Of a stretch of 64,000 bases of DNA, positions 53,693 to 61,621 are shown one piece after another. Origin of the DNA: Dokdonella sp. (GTDB lineage Bacteria; Pseudomonadota; Gammaproteobacteria; Xanthomonadales; Rhodanobacteraceae). The stretch lies in assembly GCA_019634795.1 (NCBI GenBank), contig JAHCAR010000001.1, positions 372,001 to 436,000 on the forward strand, read 5' to 3'. A program made the position numbers and the translations under genes. The notes beneath the pieces were generated by a model. That model saw only the letters and a list, made by a program, of their open reading frames with translations, made no database searches and was not told where the DNA came from. How positions within the stretch are numbered: position 1 is the first letter of the stretch; each line of letters opens with the position of its first letter.

Positions 53693-56089
53693 ATGGGAAG
53701 CCTGATCTCGATGCGAAGAGACGATACAGCCCAGCACATGCATCGTCTGGCGCGGCGCTGGAAATGGCTGAAGCGATCGGTGCTCGCACTCGTGCTGTTA
53801 CTTGTCATCGCCGTGATCCTCGATCGCCTGTTTCCCTTGCCGCTGCCCGACCCGGATCGCGGCAGCACGGTCGTGGTGGCGCGCGATGGTTCGCCACTGC
53901 GGGCGTTCGCCGATGCAGAGGGCATTTGGCGCTACCCGGTTTCGATGGAGGATGTCTCGCCGCTTTACCTCGAGGCCCTCGTTGGCTACGAGGACCGCTG
54001 GTTCTGGCGACATCCGGGCATCAATCCGGTCGCGGCCCTGCGCGCACTCGGGCAGTTGATCGTCAACCGCCGCATCGTCTCGGGCGGCTCGACCCTGACC
54101 ATGCAGGTGGCGCGCATACTCGAACCGCACTCGCGCAGTTTCGCCGGCAAGTTGCGCCAGAGCCTGCGCGCGCTGCAGCTCGAGGCGCATCTGTCCAAGC
54201 GCGAGATCCTCGAACTCTATCTCGAGAACGCACCGTTCGGCGGCACATTGCAGGGTGTCGAAGCGGCCTCCTGGGCCTATCTCGGCCATTCCTCGCAGCG
54301 CCTCTCGCACGCCGAGGCGGCCCTGCTCGTGGTGCTGCCGCAGGCGCCGAGCCGGCTGCGCCCGGACCGCGAGGCCGCGGCCGCGCGCGAGGCGCGCGAC
54401 AAGGTCCTCGATCGCATGGCGACGCTGGGCGTGTGGACGCCGGCAGAAGTCCGCGATGCGCGCATCGAGTCGGTCGTCGCGCGCAGCCTGCAGCCGCCCT
54501 TGAGCGCGGCCCTGCTCGCGCGCCGCCTGCACCAGGCGCATCCGCGCGCACGCCGCATCGAGACCAGCATCGACATCGAACTGCAGCGCAGCGTCGAGGC
54601 GCGCGTCCGCGACTACCTGGTGCGCCTGCCCGAACGCACCTCGGCCGCCCTGCTCGTGGTCGACAACCGCGATCTGTCGACCCTGGCCTACGTCGGTTCG
54701 GCGACCTTCGGCGACGAGGCCCGGCTTGGCCATGTCGACATGGTGCGCGCCTGGCGCTCGCCCGGCTCGACGCTCAAACCGTTCCTCTACGGGCTCGCCC
54801 TCGACGACGGCCTGATCCATTCCGAAAGCCTGCTGGTCGATGCACCGCAGTCCTTCGGCAGTTACCGGCCCGGCAATTTCGACATGGCCTTCAATGGCCC
54901 GGTCGGTGCCGCCGAAGCGCTGCGCCTTTCGCTCAACGTGCCGGCCGTCAACCTGCTCGACCGCGTCGGTGCGGCGCGCTTCACGGCGCGCCTGGCCAAC
55001 ACCGGCCTGCAGCTGCGCCTGCCGCATGGCGTCGCCCCGAACCTCTCGATCATTCTCGGCGGCGTCGGCGCGCGCATGGAGGATCTCGCCGGCGCCTACG
55101 CCGCGCTCAATCGCAAGGGCGTCGGCGGCATCGTGCGCTACACCGCGGACGATCCGCTGGTCGAGCGTCGCGTGTTGTCGGAGGGCGCGGCATGGATCGT
55201 GCGCGACATCCTCGAGGCCAATCCGCGCCCCGGCTATCGGCCCGGCACCTTCGATACCGGTTCGCGCCCACGGGTCGCCTGGAAGACCGGCACGAGCTAT
55301 GGCTTTCGCGATGCCTGGGCGATCGGCGGCACGCGCGAATACACGGTCGCGGTCTGGATCGGCCGACCCGACGGTACGCCCCTGCCCGGCCAGTACGGTG
55401 CGGTCACCGCGCTGCCGCTGATGTTCCAGGTCGTCGACAGCTTGCCGCGCACGGCCCTGTCGCGGGTACCCGAGGCACCGCCGGCGAGCGTGCGCGAGGT
55501 CGAGATCTGCTGGCCGCTGGGCTTCGCCTTCGACGCGGCGAATGCCGATCTCTGCCAGCAGAAGCATGAGGCCTGGGTGCTCGATGGCGTCGTTCCGCCG
55601 ACCCTGCCCGAACGCGATGCGCGCAGCTGGAGCGCCGGACTCGTGCATGTCCAGGTCGATGCGGCGACCGGCCTGCGCCTCGGCCCAGGCTGCAGCGCGG
55701 CGGCCACGCGCGAACTCGATATCGCGCGTTGGCCCTCGCTGGCCTATCCGTGGTTGTCGCGCGAAATTCGCAAACGCTCGTCGCTGCCCGCCTTGTCGCC
55801 GCGCTGCAGCAGCGACGGCCTCGCCGGCAGCGAGGAATTGCGCATCGATGGCATCGCCGACCGGGCCACCGTCGCCCGCGCGCCGAACAGCGACAAGCCG
55901 GCCGTGGTCCGCCTGCGCGCGCTCGGCGCCAGCGGCGAGGTCATGTGGCTGGTCAACGGCCGCCTCGAGACGACGACGACGGGCAGCCAGTCCTTCGAGC
56001 ACAGCTTCGATGAAACCGGCGACCAGACGATCACGGCCATGACCGACCACGGCAGCTGGGCACGGGTCGACGTGCGCGTGCTGCGCTGA
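53693..56089 (+). CDS. pbpC: Penicillin-binding protein 1C
   Basis: A 798-residue bifunctional peptidoglycan enzyme. After a TM segment (SVLALVLLLVIAVILDRLF), the GT51 domain has VGYEDRWFWRHPGI (catalytic Glu) and VSGGSTLTMQVARIL. The transpeptidase domain has the SxxK at S359-T-L-K362 (WRSPGSTLKPFLYGLALDDG), LSLNVPAVNL as the SxN-type block, and WKTGTSYGFRDAWAIG. A C-terminal BiPBP_C domain (RIDGIADRATVARAPN ... SGEVMWLVNGRLETTTTG) completes the PBP1C plan. It follows the A2M gene, which in enterobacteria is its usual neighbour. The start is uncertain: ATG 53693 has no ribosome-binding site, and ATG 53711 (MRRDDTAQH) is a good alternative. Confidence 0.95.
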   Translation: MGSLISMRRDDTAQHMHRLARRWKWLKRSVLALVLLLVIAVILDRLFPLPLPDPDRGSTVVVARDGSPLRAFADAEGIWRYPVSMEDVSPLYLEALVGYEDRWFWRHPGINPVAALRALGQLIVNRRIVSGGSTLTMQVARILEPHSRSFAGKLRQSLRALQLEAHLSKREILELYLENAPFGGTLQGVEAASWAYLGHSSQRLSHAEAALLVVLPQAPSRLRPDREAAAAREARDKVLDRMATLGVWTPAEVRDARIESVVARSLQPPLSAALLARRLHQAHPRARRIETSIDIELQRSVEARVRDYLVRLPERTSAALLVVDNRDLSTLAYVGSATFGDEARLGHVDMVRAWRSPGSTLKPFLYGLALDDGLIHSESLLVDAPQSFGSYRPGNFDMAFNGPVGAAEALRLSLNVPAVNLLDRVGAARFTARLANTGLQLRLPHGVAPNLSIILGGVGARMEDLAGAYAALNRKGVGGIVRYTADDPLVERRVLSEGAAWIVRDILEANPRPGYRPGTFDTGSRPRVAWKTGTSYGFRDAWAIGGTREYTVAVWIGRPDGTPLPGQYGAVTALPLMFQVVDSLPRTALSRVPEAPPASVREVEICWPLGFAFDAANADLCQQKHEAWVLDGVVPPTLPERDARSWSAGLVHVQVDAATGLRLGPGCSAAATRELDIARWPSLAYPWLSREIRKRSSLPALSPRCSSDGLAGSEELRIDGIADRATVARAPNSDKPAVVRLRALGASGEVMWLVNGRLETTTTGSQSFEHSFDETGDQTITAMTDHGSWARVDVRVLR

Positions 56090-56182
56090 CCCGTGCAGGA
56101 GCGGTCGGCGCGGAGGCCACACCCTGCGCTGCGGACAGGCGCGCCGGTGCGTAGAATTGCGGCTTTGCAACGGAGTTCCGGC

Positions 56183-56665
56183 ATGCCTTCTTTCGATATC
56201 GTTTCCAAGCTCGATTCGCACGAACTGACCAACGCCGTCGACCAGGCCAATCGCGAGCTCGACAAGCGCTTCGACTTCAAGGGCAGCGGGGCGACCTTCG
56301 AACTGTCCGATGGCGTCGTTGTGCTCAAGGCTGACGCCGAGTTCCGGCTCAAGCAGATGCAGGACATCCTGCTCCAGCGCCTGACCGCGCGCGGCATCGA
56401 CGTGCGTTGCGTCGACATCGCCGAGCCCGAGGTCAACCTCGCCACGGCGCGCCAGAACGTCACCCTCAAGCAGGGCATCGAGCAGCCGCTGGCGAAAAAG
56501 ATCATCAAGCTGATCAAGGACTCCGGCAGCAAGGTGCAGGCGCAGATCCAGGGCGACCAGTTGCGCGTCACCGGCAAGAAGCGCGACGAATTGCAGACGA
56601 CCATCGCCCTGCTGCGCAAGAGCGACATCGAGATGCCGCTGCAGTTCGAGAACTTCCGCGACTGA
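56183..56665 (+). CDS. yajQ: YajQ family nucleotide-binding protein
   Basis: A 160-residue two-domain cytoplasmic protein. MPSFDIVSKLDSHELTNAVD, then NRELDKRFDFKGSGATFELS, and later LKQGIEQPLAKKIIKLIKDS, SKVQAQIQGDQLRVTGKKRD and LQTTIALLRKSDIEMPLQF are the conserved blocks over the whole length of the family. YajQ proteins bind nucleic acids, and in Xanthomonas a homologue is a cyclic-di-GMP effector that acts on virulence genes. GGAG precedes the ATG of MPSFD. It stands 93 nt after pbpC on the same strand; a shared transcript is possible. Confidence 0.97.
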   Translation: MPSFDIVSKLDSHELTNAVDQANRELDKRFDFKGSGATFELSDGVVVLKADAEFRLKQMQDILLQRLTARGIDVRCVDIAEPEVNLATARQNVTLKQGIEQPLAKKIIKLIKDSGSKVQAQIQGDQLRVTGKKRDELQTTIALLRKSDIEMPLQFENFRD

Positions 56666-56730
56666 CGCGCGACGGCGTCCGGAGCTGGCGCGTCTTCAAC
56701 CGGGATCCTTCTTGCGGAGACGTGACGAAG

Positions 56731-56757
56731 AGCATCGCGCCTGAAGGCGCTCCTACG
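56731..56757. repeat. REP-like repeat after yajQ
   Basis: AGCATCGCGCCTGAAGGCGC then TCCTACG: a REP variant in the inverse orientation, with the internal GCGCC/GGCGC stem. It lies between convergent yajQ and the hybrid histidine kinase gene and could help end both transcripts. Confidence 0.7.
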
Positions 56758-56923
56758 AGGAGTAGCGAACCGGGGCGCGGATTTCGGTGGCCGTCGTTTG
56801 CGCTTCGTTGCAGGAGCGGGAAATCCGGGACTTTGTGTATGATTTTGTAACAAGGGCGATGCGAGCGGCCCTCGGCATCGCCGCTTTCGGCGCGACCAGA
56901 GCTCGGGCGATTTTCAGCGCGGA

Positions 56924-59900
56924 TCAGCGGGAATTTTCGCTGCCGGACTCGCGGGCGATCAGCTGCGCGAGCAGTGAGCGCAGGGCCAGCGGCTTGAGCG
57001 GTTTGTGCAGCAGGTGGCAACCGGCGGCGAGCACGGCGTCGCTGACCGCCTTGCCGTGATCGGCGGTGATGATCACGCACGGAATGCCCTGCGCTGCCGA
57101 GCCCAGCGATTCGCGAAGCTGCAGTCCGCTGACATGGTCGTCAAGATGGTAGTCGAGCAGGAGCGCATCGGCGCCATGGTCGGCAAACAGTTGCCGCGCC
57201 TGCGCCGGGGTCTGTGCAGGGCTGACCTCGGACTGCCAACCGGCCAGCAAGGCCTGCATGGCCTTGAGCACGGCCGGATCGTTGTCGACCACGAGCAGGC
57301 GCCGGCGCGGCAGCGCCTGCACCGGCGGAGCGACGACCGCCGGCGGCTGCGTCAGCGCGGCGGTCATCGGTATCTCAATCGAAAACACGGTGCCGTGGCC
57401 GGGGCGCGAGCGCAGCGAAATGCGGTGACCGAGCAGGCGCGCGATGCGGTCGGCGATGGCCAGGCCGAGGCCGAGGCCTTCGCCGGAATGGCCGAGCCGG
57501 CGAAACTCCTCGAAGATCAGTTCCTGGTCGGCCAGGGCGATGCCGGGCCCGGTATCCCAGACCTCGATCGAGACGTGCGCGCGAAGACGCCGGCAGCCGA
57601 GCAGGATGCGCCCGCTGCGCGTGTGCCGAACCGAATTGGCCAGGAAGTTCTGCACGATCCGGCGCAGCAGCTGCGGATCGCTGCGTACCCAGGCGCTGCA
57701 AGGCACCGCGTCGAGCTGCAGGCCGCGTTCGTCGGCCAGCACGCTGAACTCGGCGGCGAGGCCGCCGAGCCAGTCGCGTAATGGAAATGCCTCCATGCGG
57801 GCCCGGGTCTGTCCACCATCGAGGCGCGAAATATCGAGCAGGCCGCTGAGCAGGTCTTCGGCCGAGGTCAAGGCGCCGTTGATGTTGTCGACCGCTTCGC
57901 GGTACTCGGCATGACCGAGGCGCTGGGCCAGCGCATGCGTGAACAGGTGCGCCGCATTCAGGGGCTGGGCGAGGTCGTGGCTGACCGCGGCCAGGAAGCG
58001 CGACTTGGCACGGTTCGCCTTTTCCGCCTCGCGCCGCGCCATGTCGAGTTCGGCGGTGCGTTCTTCGACGCGCAGTTCGAGCGTTTCCGCGACCTGCATC
58101 AATTCGGCCTCGTTGCGGCGGAACTCGGTGACATCGGTGAAGGTGGCGACGAAGCCGCCGCCCGGCATGGGGTTGCCGCGGATCTCGACGACGCGTTCGC
58201 CATCTTCGGTCGCGAAGCTGCGCTCGGCAACATAGGGCGTCCCGGCGCGCATGTGGCGGATGCGCTTGTGCACTTCTTCATCGACCGAATGCGAAACGCT
58301 CAGTCGATGGGTCAAGTTCCAGCGCAGCAGGTCGGCGACCGGCACGCCGACCCGCAAGAGTTCGGGAGGGTAGCCGAACAGGCGTGCATAGGGCTGGTTC
58401 CAGGCGACCAGGCCGAGATCGCGATCGACGACGCTGATGCCCTGGCTCATGTTTTCCAGCGCGGCCTCGAGCACGCGCTGGTTGAAGCGCAGATCCTGCG
58501 AGGTTTCGCCGACGATCGCAGCGACCGCTTCGAGTTCGACGCTGCGCTCGCGCCGCGCCACGGTCAGCAGCAGGCGTGCCGAGGAGGCGCCGATGACCGC
58601 AGCCAGTTCGTGCTCGATGGCCGCGACCAGCGTTTCCGAGGCCGGCGAGTCGACCTCGTCCGTTCCGAACAGGGCCTGCACCTGCTCGTCGGCGAGGAAT
58701 CGCGAGGCCAGCGCCCGCAGGTCGCCCAGGTCGACGAGGCCGCGATGCCCGGACTTCGCCGCATGCGCGAATCGCGAGGTCGCGACCAGTGCGATTACGG
58801 CCACGTTGGCGGCCAGGCTCAGGATCACCGCGCGCGCGAGCCGGCTCCAGTCGTCGAAGCCGAGCAGGTGATCGGGGGCCAGCCAACCGATGCCGAACGG
58901 GCCCTGGTCGACCCAGGCCAGTGAACCGTCGGCCACCACCGGCAACATCAGTGCATATAGCCAGACCAGGCTGCCGGCGAGGAGTCCCGCACCGACCGCG
59001 CGCGCGCCGAGTTGCGGCCGATAGACGGCGACGAGCACTCCGGGCGCGATTGCCGAGAGGGCCGAGAACGAAACCGCACCGATGTCGGCCAGCGCATCGC
59101 TGGCGACCAGCACGCGGCTGTAGGCCCAGGCCAGCAGGACCACGGCAAGGATGATCAGGCGGCGCTGCAGCAGCACCTCGCCGCGCAGATCGCCGACCGC
59201 GGCCCGGCCCCAGCCGGCGCGCACGCGCAAGGGTGCGATCCAGTGGTTGCCGATCATCAGGCTCAGGGCCAGGGTCGCCACGACGACCATGCTGGTCGCC
59301 GCGCTGAGTCCGCCGAGAAAGGCGACCAGGGCGAGCGTGCCATGGCCGTTGGCCAGCGGCAGGGCCAGCACGTAGAGGTCCGACGGCACCCCGAGCGGCG
59401 CGAGCAGGGCATCGCCGGCGCGGGCCAGCGGCAGGATCGGCAATGCGATCAGCAGCATGTACAACGGAAACAGCCAGCGCGCCGTGCGCACATGCTCGGG
59501 ATCCCGACACTCGACCACGCCGGCATGGAACTGGTGCGGCAGCGTGAATACCGCGAACGCGCCGAGCATGATCAGGGTCGTGAATCCGGCGCTTCCGCCC
59601 GGCGGCGGCACCGGCGATGCCGCATCGGCCGGCACCGTGATGCCGAACCAGACCAGCAGGCCGAGGGCGAGCATCGCGGCGAGCTTGAACAGCGACTCGA
59701 AGGCCATGGCCAGGACCAGGCCGCGGTTGTGCGCGGTTGCACTGGCCCTGCGCGCGCCGAACAGCATGGCGAACAGGGCCATGGCCAGCGCCACCCACAG
59801 GGCGCTGTCCTGCCAGGCCGGCGCCATCAGTTCCTGGCGGCGCGCGAGCATGCCGTAGCTCATCGCCACCGACTTCAGCTGCAGGGCGATGTAGGGAACG

Positions 59901-60277
59901 ATGCCGATCACCGCGATCGCCGTGACCAGTGCGGCAATGGCCGGGCTGCGACCGAGCCGGATCGCGACGAGGTCGGCCAGCGAACTGCTGTTGTGCGCGC
60001 GGGCGATCGCGACCAGGCGCATGAGCAGGCCGAAACCGAACAGGTAGATCAGGATCGTGCCGACGAAGGTGGGCGGCAGCCACCAACCCGAACGTGAGGC
60101 CTGGGTCACCGTGCCATAGAACGTCCACGAGGTGCAGTAGACCGCGAGCGACATCGAGTAGATCAGCGCCCAGTGTCGGGCAAAGATTTTCGGACGTCGG
60201 TCGCCGAGCACGGCGGCGCCGAACAGCAGGCCGAGCCAGAGCAGGCCGGCACCGAGTATTTTCAGGTCAGGCAGCAT
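56924..60277 (-). CDS. SSF-linked hybrid sensor histidine kinase
   Basis: A 1117-residue membrane protein. Residues 1-520 are a sodium/solute-symporter-type (SSF, SLC5) region with about 13 hydrophobic segments (VYCTSWTFYGTVTQASRSGW, GWWLPPTFVGTILIYLFGFG, FAVFTLPHQFHAGVVECRDP, FLGGLSAATSMVVVATLALS). A PAS domain follows (ALENMSQGISVVDRDLGLVA), then a coiled coil, HisKA with H767 (AVSHDLAQPLNAAHLF), the ATPase G boxes DTGPGI and GLGLGLAI, and a receiver domain with D1042 (LLLDYHLDDH). This is the CbrA/NahK-like plan, in which the transporter-like part probably senses a solute or flux. No cognate response regulator is adjacent. Start at MLPDLKIL. Confidence 0.93.
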   Translation of the reverse strand: MLPDLKILGAGLLWLGLLFGAAVLGDRRPKIFARHWALIYSMSLAVYCTSWTFYGTVTQASRSGWWLPPTFVGTILIYLFGFGLLMRLVAIARAHNSSSLADLVAIRLGRSPAIAALVTAIAVIGIVPYIALQLKSVAMSYGMLARRQELMAPAWQDSALWVALAMALFAMLFGARRASATAHNRGLVLAMAFESLFKLAAMLALGLLVWFGITVPADAASPVPPPGGSAGFTTLIMLGAFAVFTLPHQFHAGVVECRDPEHVRTARWLFPLYMLLIALPILPLARAGDALLAPLGVPSDLYVLALPLANGHGTLALVAFLGGLSAATSMVVVATLALSLMIGNHWIAPLRVRAGWGRAAVGDLRGEVLLQRRLIILAVVLLAWAYSRVLVASDALADIGAVSFSALSAIAPGVLVAVYRPQLGARAVGAGLLAGSLVWLYALMLPVVADGSLAWVDQGPFGIGWLAPDHLLGFDDWSRLARAVILSLAANVAVIALVATSRFAHAAKSGHRGLVDLGDLRALASRFLADEQVQALFGTDEVDSPASETLVAAIEHELAAVIGASSARLLLTVARRERSVELEAVAAIVGETSQDLRFNQRVLEAALENMSQGISVVDRDLGLVAWNQPYARLFGYPPELLRVGVPVADLLRWNLTHRLSVSHSVDEEVHKRIRHMRAGTPYVAERSFATEDGERVVEIRGNPMPGGGFVATFTDVTEFRRNEAELMQVAETLELRVEERTAELDMARREAEKANRAKSRFLAAVSHDLAQPLNAAHLFTHALAQRLGHAEYREAVDNINGALTSAEDLLSGLLDISRLDGGQTRARMEAFPLRDWLGGLAAEFSVLADERGLQLDAVPCSAWVRSDPQLLRRIVQNFLANSVRHTRSGRILLGCRRLRAHVSIEVWDTGPGIALADQELIFEEFRRLGHSGEGLGLGLAIADRIARLLGHRISLRSRPGHGTVFSIEIPMTAALTQPPAVVAPPVQALPRRRLLVVDNDPAVLKAMQALLAGWQSEVSPAQTPAQARQLFADHGADALLLDYHLDDHVSGLQLRESLGSAAQGIPCVIITADHGKAVSDAVLAAGCHLLHKPLKPLALRSLLAQLIARESGSENSR

Positions 60278-60349
60278 CGATGAGTTCTGTGGCGAGGCCG
60301 CTTTGCCCGGCTTCCGCGGTACGCGAATTGCTGCACCGACATCCTGCAC

Positions 60350-60511
60350 AAGCCGCTTCCAGCGCGGAATGTGGCTCCGGGGCAGGAGCCACGGTGGGTT
60401 CCGCGAGTGGGGAGTCGACGGAACCTTTCCGAAACCTCGGGCCACGATCGTCTTGGGTCGACGGGCCGGCGGTTCCCCGGGCAGGATTGCACCCGGCGCT
60501 GGAAGCGGCTT
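60350..60511. repeat. Inverted repeat region with REP-like sequence
   Basis: AAGCCGCTTCCAGCGC (60350-60365) is exactly inverted at 60496-60511. Between them is a hairpin GTGGCTCC-GGGGCA-GGAGCCAC (60371-60392). The outer arm continues into GCGGCTTCGGCCGCC, a REP-like stem. It lies in the gap between the hybrid kinase gene and the esterase gene. Confidence 0.65.
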
Positions 60512-60565
60512 CGGCCGCCATGTCGATTGGACGAACCGCGGCTGCGATTCGTCGCAGTCGCGGAT

Positions 60566-61603
60566 TTATTCCAGAGGCGCGCCCAGCGCCGCGGCCGCAT
60601 TGGCGAGCCAGCGCAGTTGCACGCCCTGGCGCGTGTCGTAGTCGGTACCGGAATAGCCCCACCAGTCCCAGCATGCCTTCGGATTCAATGGCGCGTAGCT
60701 TGCGCGGGTCTGAGGATATAGCACGACCAGACGGCGGGCATCGGCCCAACGGTTGTAGCCGGCATCGCGCACGAATGCCTCGCCGACCGCCTCGGCGTTC
60801 TGCTGGCAGCCATGCAAGGCGATGTGCAGTCCGCAGGTCTCGCCGGCGGCACAGGCCTTGGGCACGTAAACATAGCCGGTGTCGGAGAGCATCGCGTCCT
60901 TGCCCTCGGGCAGGTAGGCCTTCTGGTCGAAGCGGCGCAGTTCGCCGGTGGCCGCCTCGGCTGCCGTTGCCTCACCTGGATAAAGGGCCTGCAGGATCGC
61001 CCCGGCGCCGTCGAACCCGCACTTGCCGAGGTAGGGCGATTCACTGGTCTTGCAATCGCCACCCGCCGCGAGGGTCGGAAAAGTGTGGGCCATTTCTCGC
61101 CCGGCATCCTCCTCGACGACGGCGCCGCCGAGCGCACGATACAGGGCCGCGCCGGCCGCGCTGACGGCGCCTCCGACCGTGGTGTCGAGGGCGCCGTGCA
61201 TGACCAGCACGCGATCGCCATCGAGTCCACTCAGCGCGGCGATCGCACCGCTTGCAGCCTTTCGACGGGTGCTTTCAGTCAGGGCGTCGACGTCAGGCAG
61301 CTTGTCGGCGGCCGGATTCAGGCAGCGCGACAAGGCCACCTCGAGACTGCCTTCCGCGCAGCCGTAGGGCCCGCCCGCGAGAAGGGCGACCCCGGCGATA
61401 TGGTCGGAGAAGGCCATATGCGCCTGGGTCGCCATGTACGCCCCGGACGACAGTCCCGATACTGTGGTCCGTGACGGGTCCAGCTTCAGCCCGGGAAGCG
61501 CGGCTGCGGATTGCGGCGAGGAGCAGCCCATCGCCGCGAGCAGGCTCGTGGCGATGGCGCTTGCGGCCAGCAGGGAGAATCGGCTTGCATGGAGCGGCTT
61601 CAT
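60566..61603 (-). CDS. PHB-depolymerase-like extracellular esterase
   Basis: A 345-residue exported protein (signal LLAASAIATSLLAAMGCSSP, possibly a lipoprotein). The lipase box is G50-L-S52-S-G54 (TVSGLSSGAYMATQAHMAFS), with probable partners D140 (VMHGALDTTVGG) and H173 (MAHTFPTLAAGGD), and a later IALHGCQQNAEAVGEAFVRD with NRWADARRLVVLYPQTRASY. The order (box early, LHGCQQN late) is that of the circularly permuted type of poly(3-hydroxybutyrate) depolymerase, for which CWDWWGYSGTDYDTRQ is also typical. The actual polyester or ester is unknown. It follows the TonB receptor gene, whose stop is 18 nt away, so the two are probably one operon. Confidence 0.85.
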   Translation of the reverse strand: MKPLHASRFSLLAASAIATSLLAAMGCSSPQSAAALPGLKLDPSRTTVSGLSSGAYMATQAHMAFSDHIAGVALLAGGPYGCAEGSLEVALSRCLNPAADKLPDVDALTESTRRKAASGAIAALSGLDGDRVLVMHGALDTTVGGAVSAAGAALYRALGGAVVEEDAGREMAHTFPTLAAGGDCKTSESPYLGKCGFDGAGAILQALYPGEATAAEAATGELRRFDQKAYLPEGKDAMLSDTGYVYVPKACAAGETCGLHIALHGCQQNAEAVGEAFVRDAGYNRWADARRLVVLYPQTRASYAPLNPKACWDWWGYSGTDYDTRQGVQLRWLANAAAALGAPLE

Positions 61604-61621
61604 CGGATGATCGCGCATCGA

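Noticed and set aside
53798-56221. An 807-codon minus-strand frame opposite pbpC
   Set aside because: Shadow of pbpC codon usage; it also runs into yajQ on the other strand.
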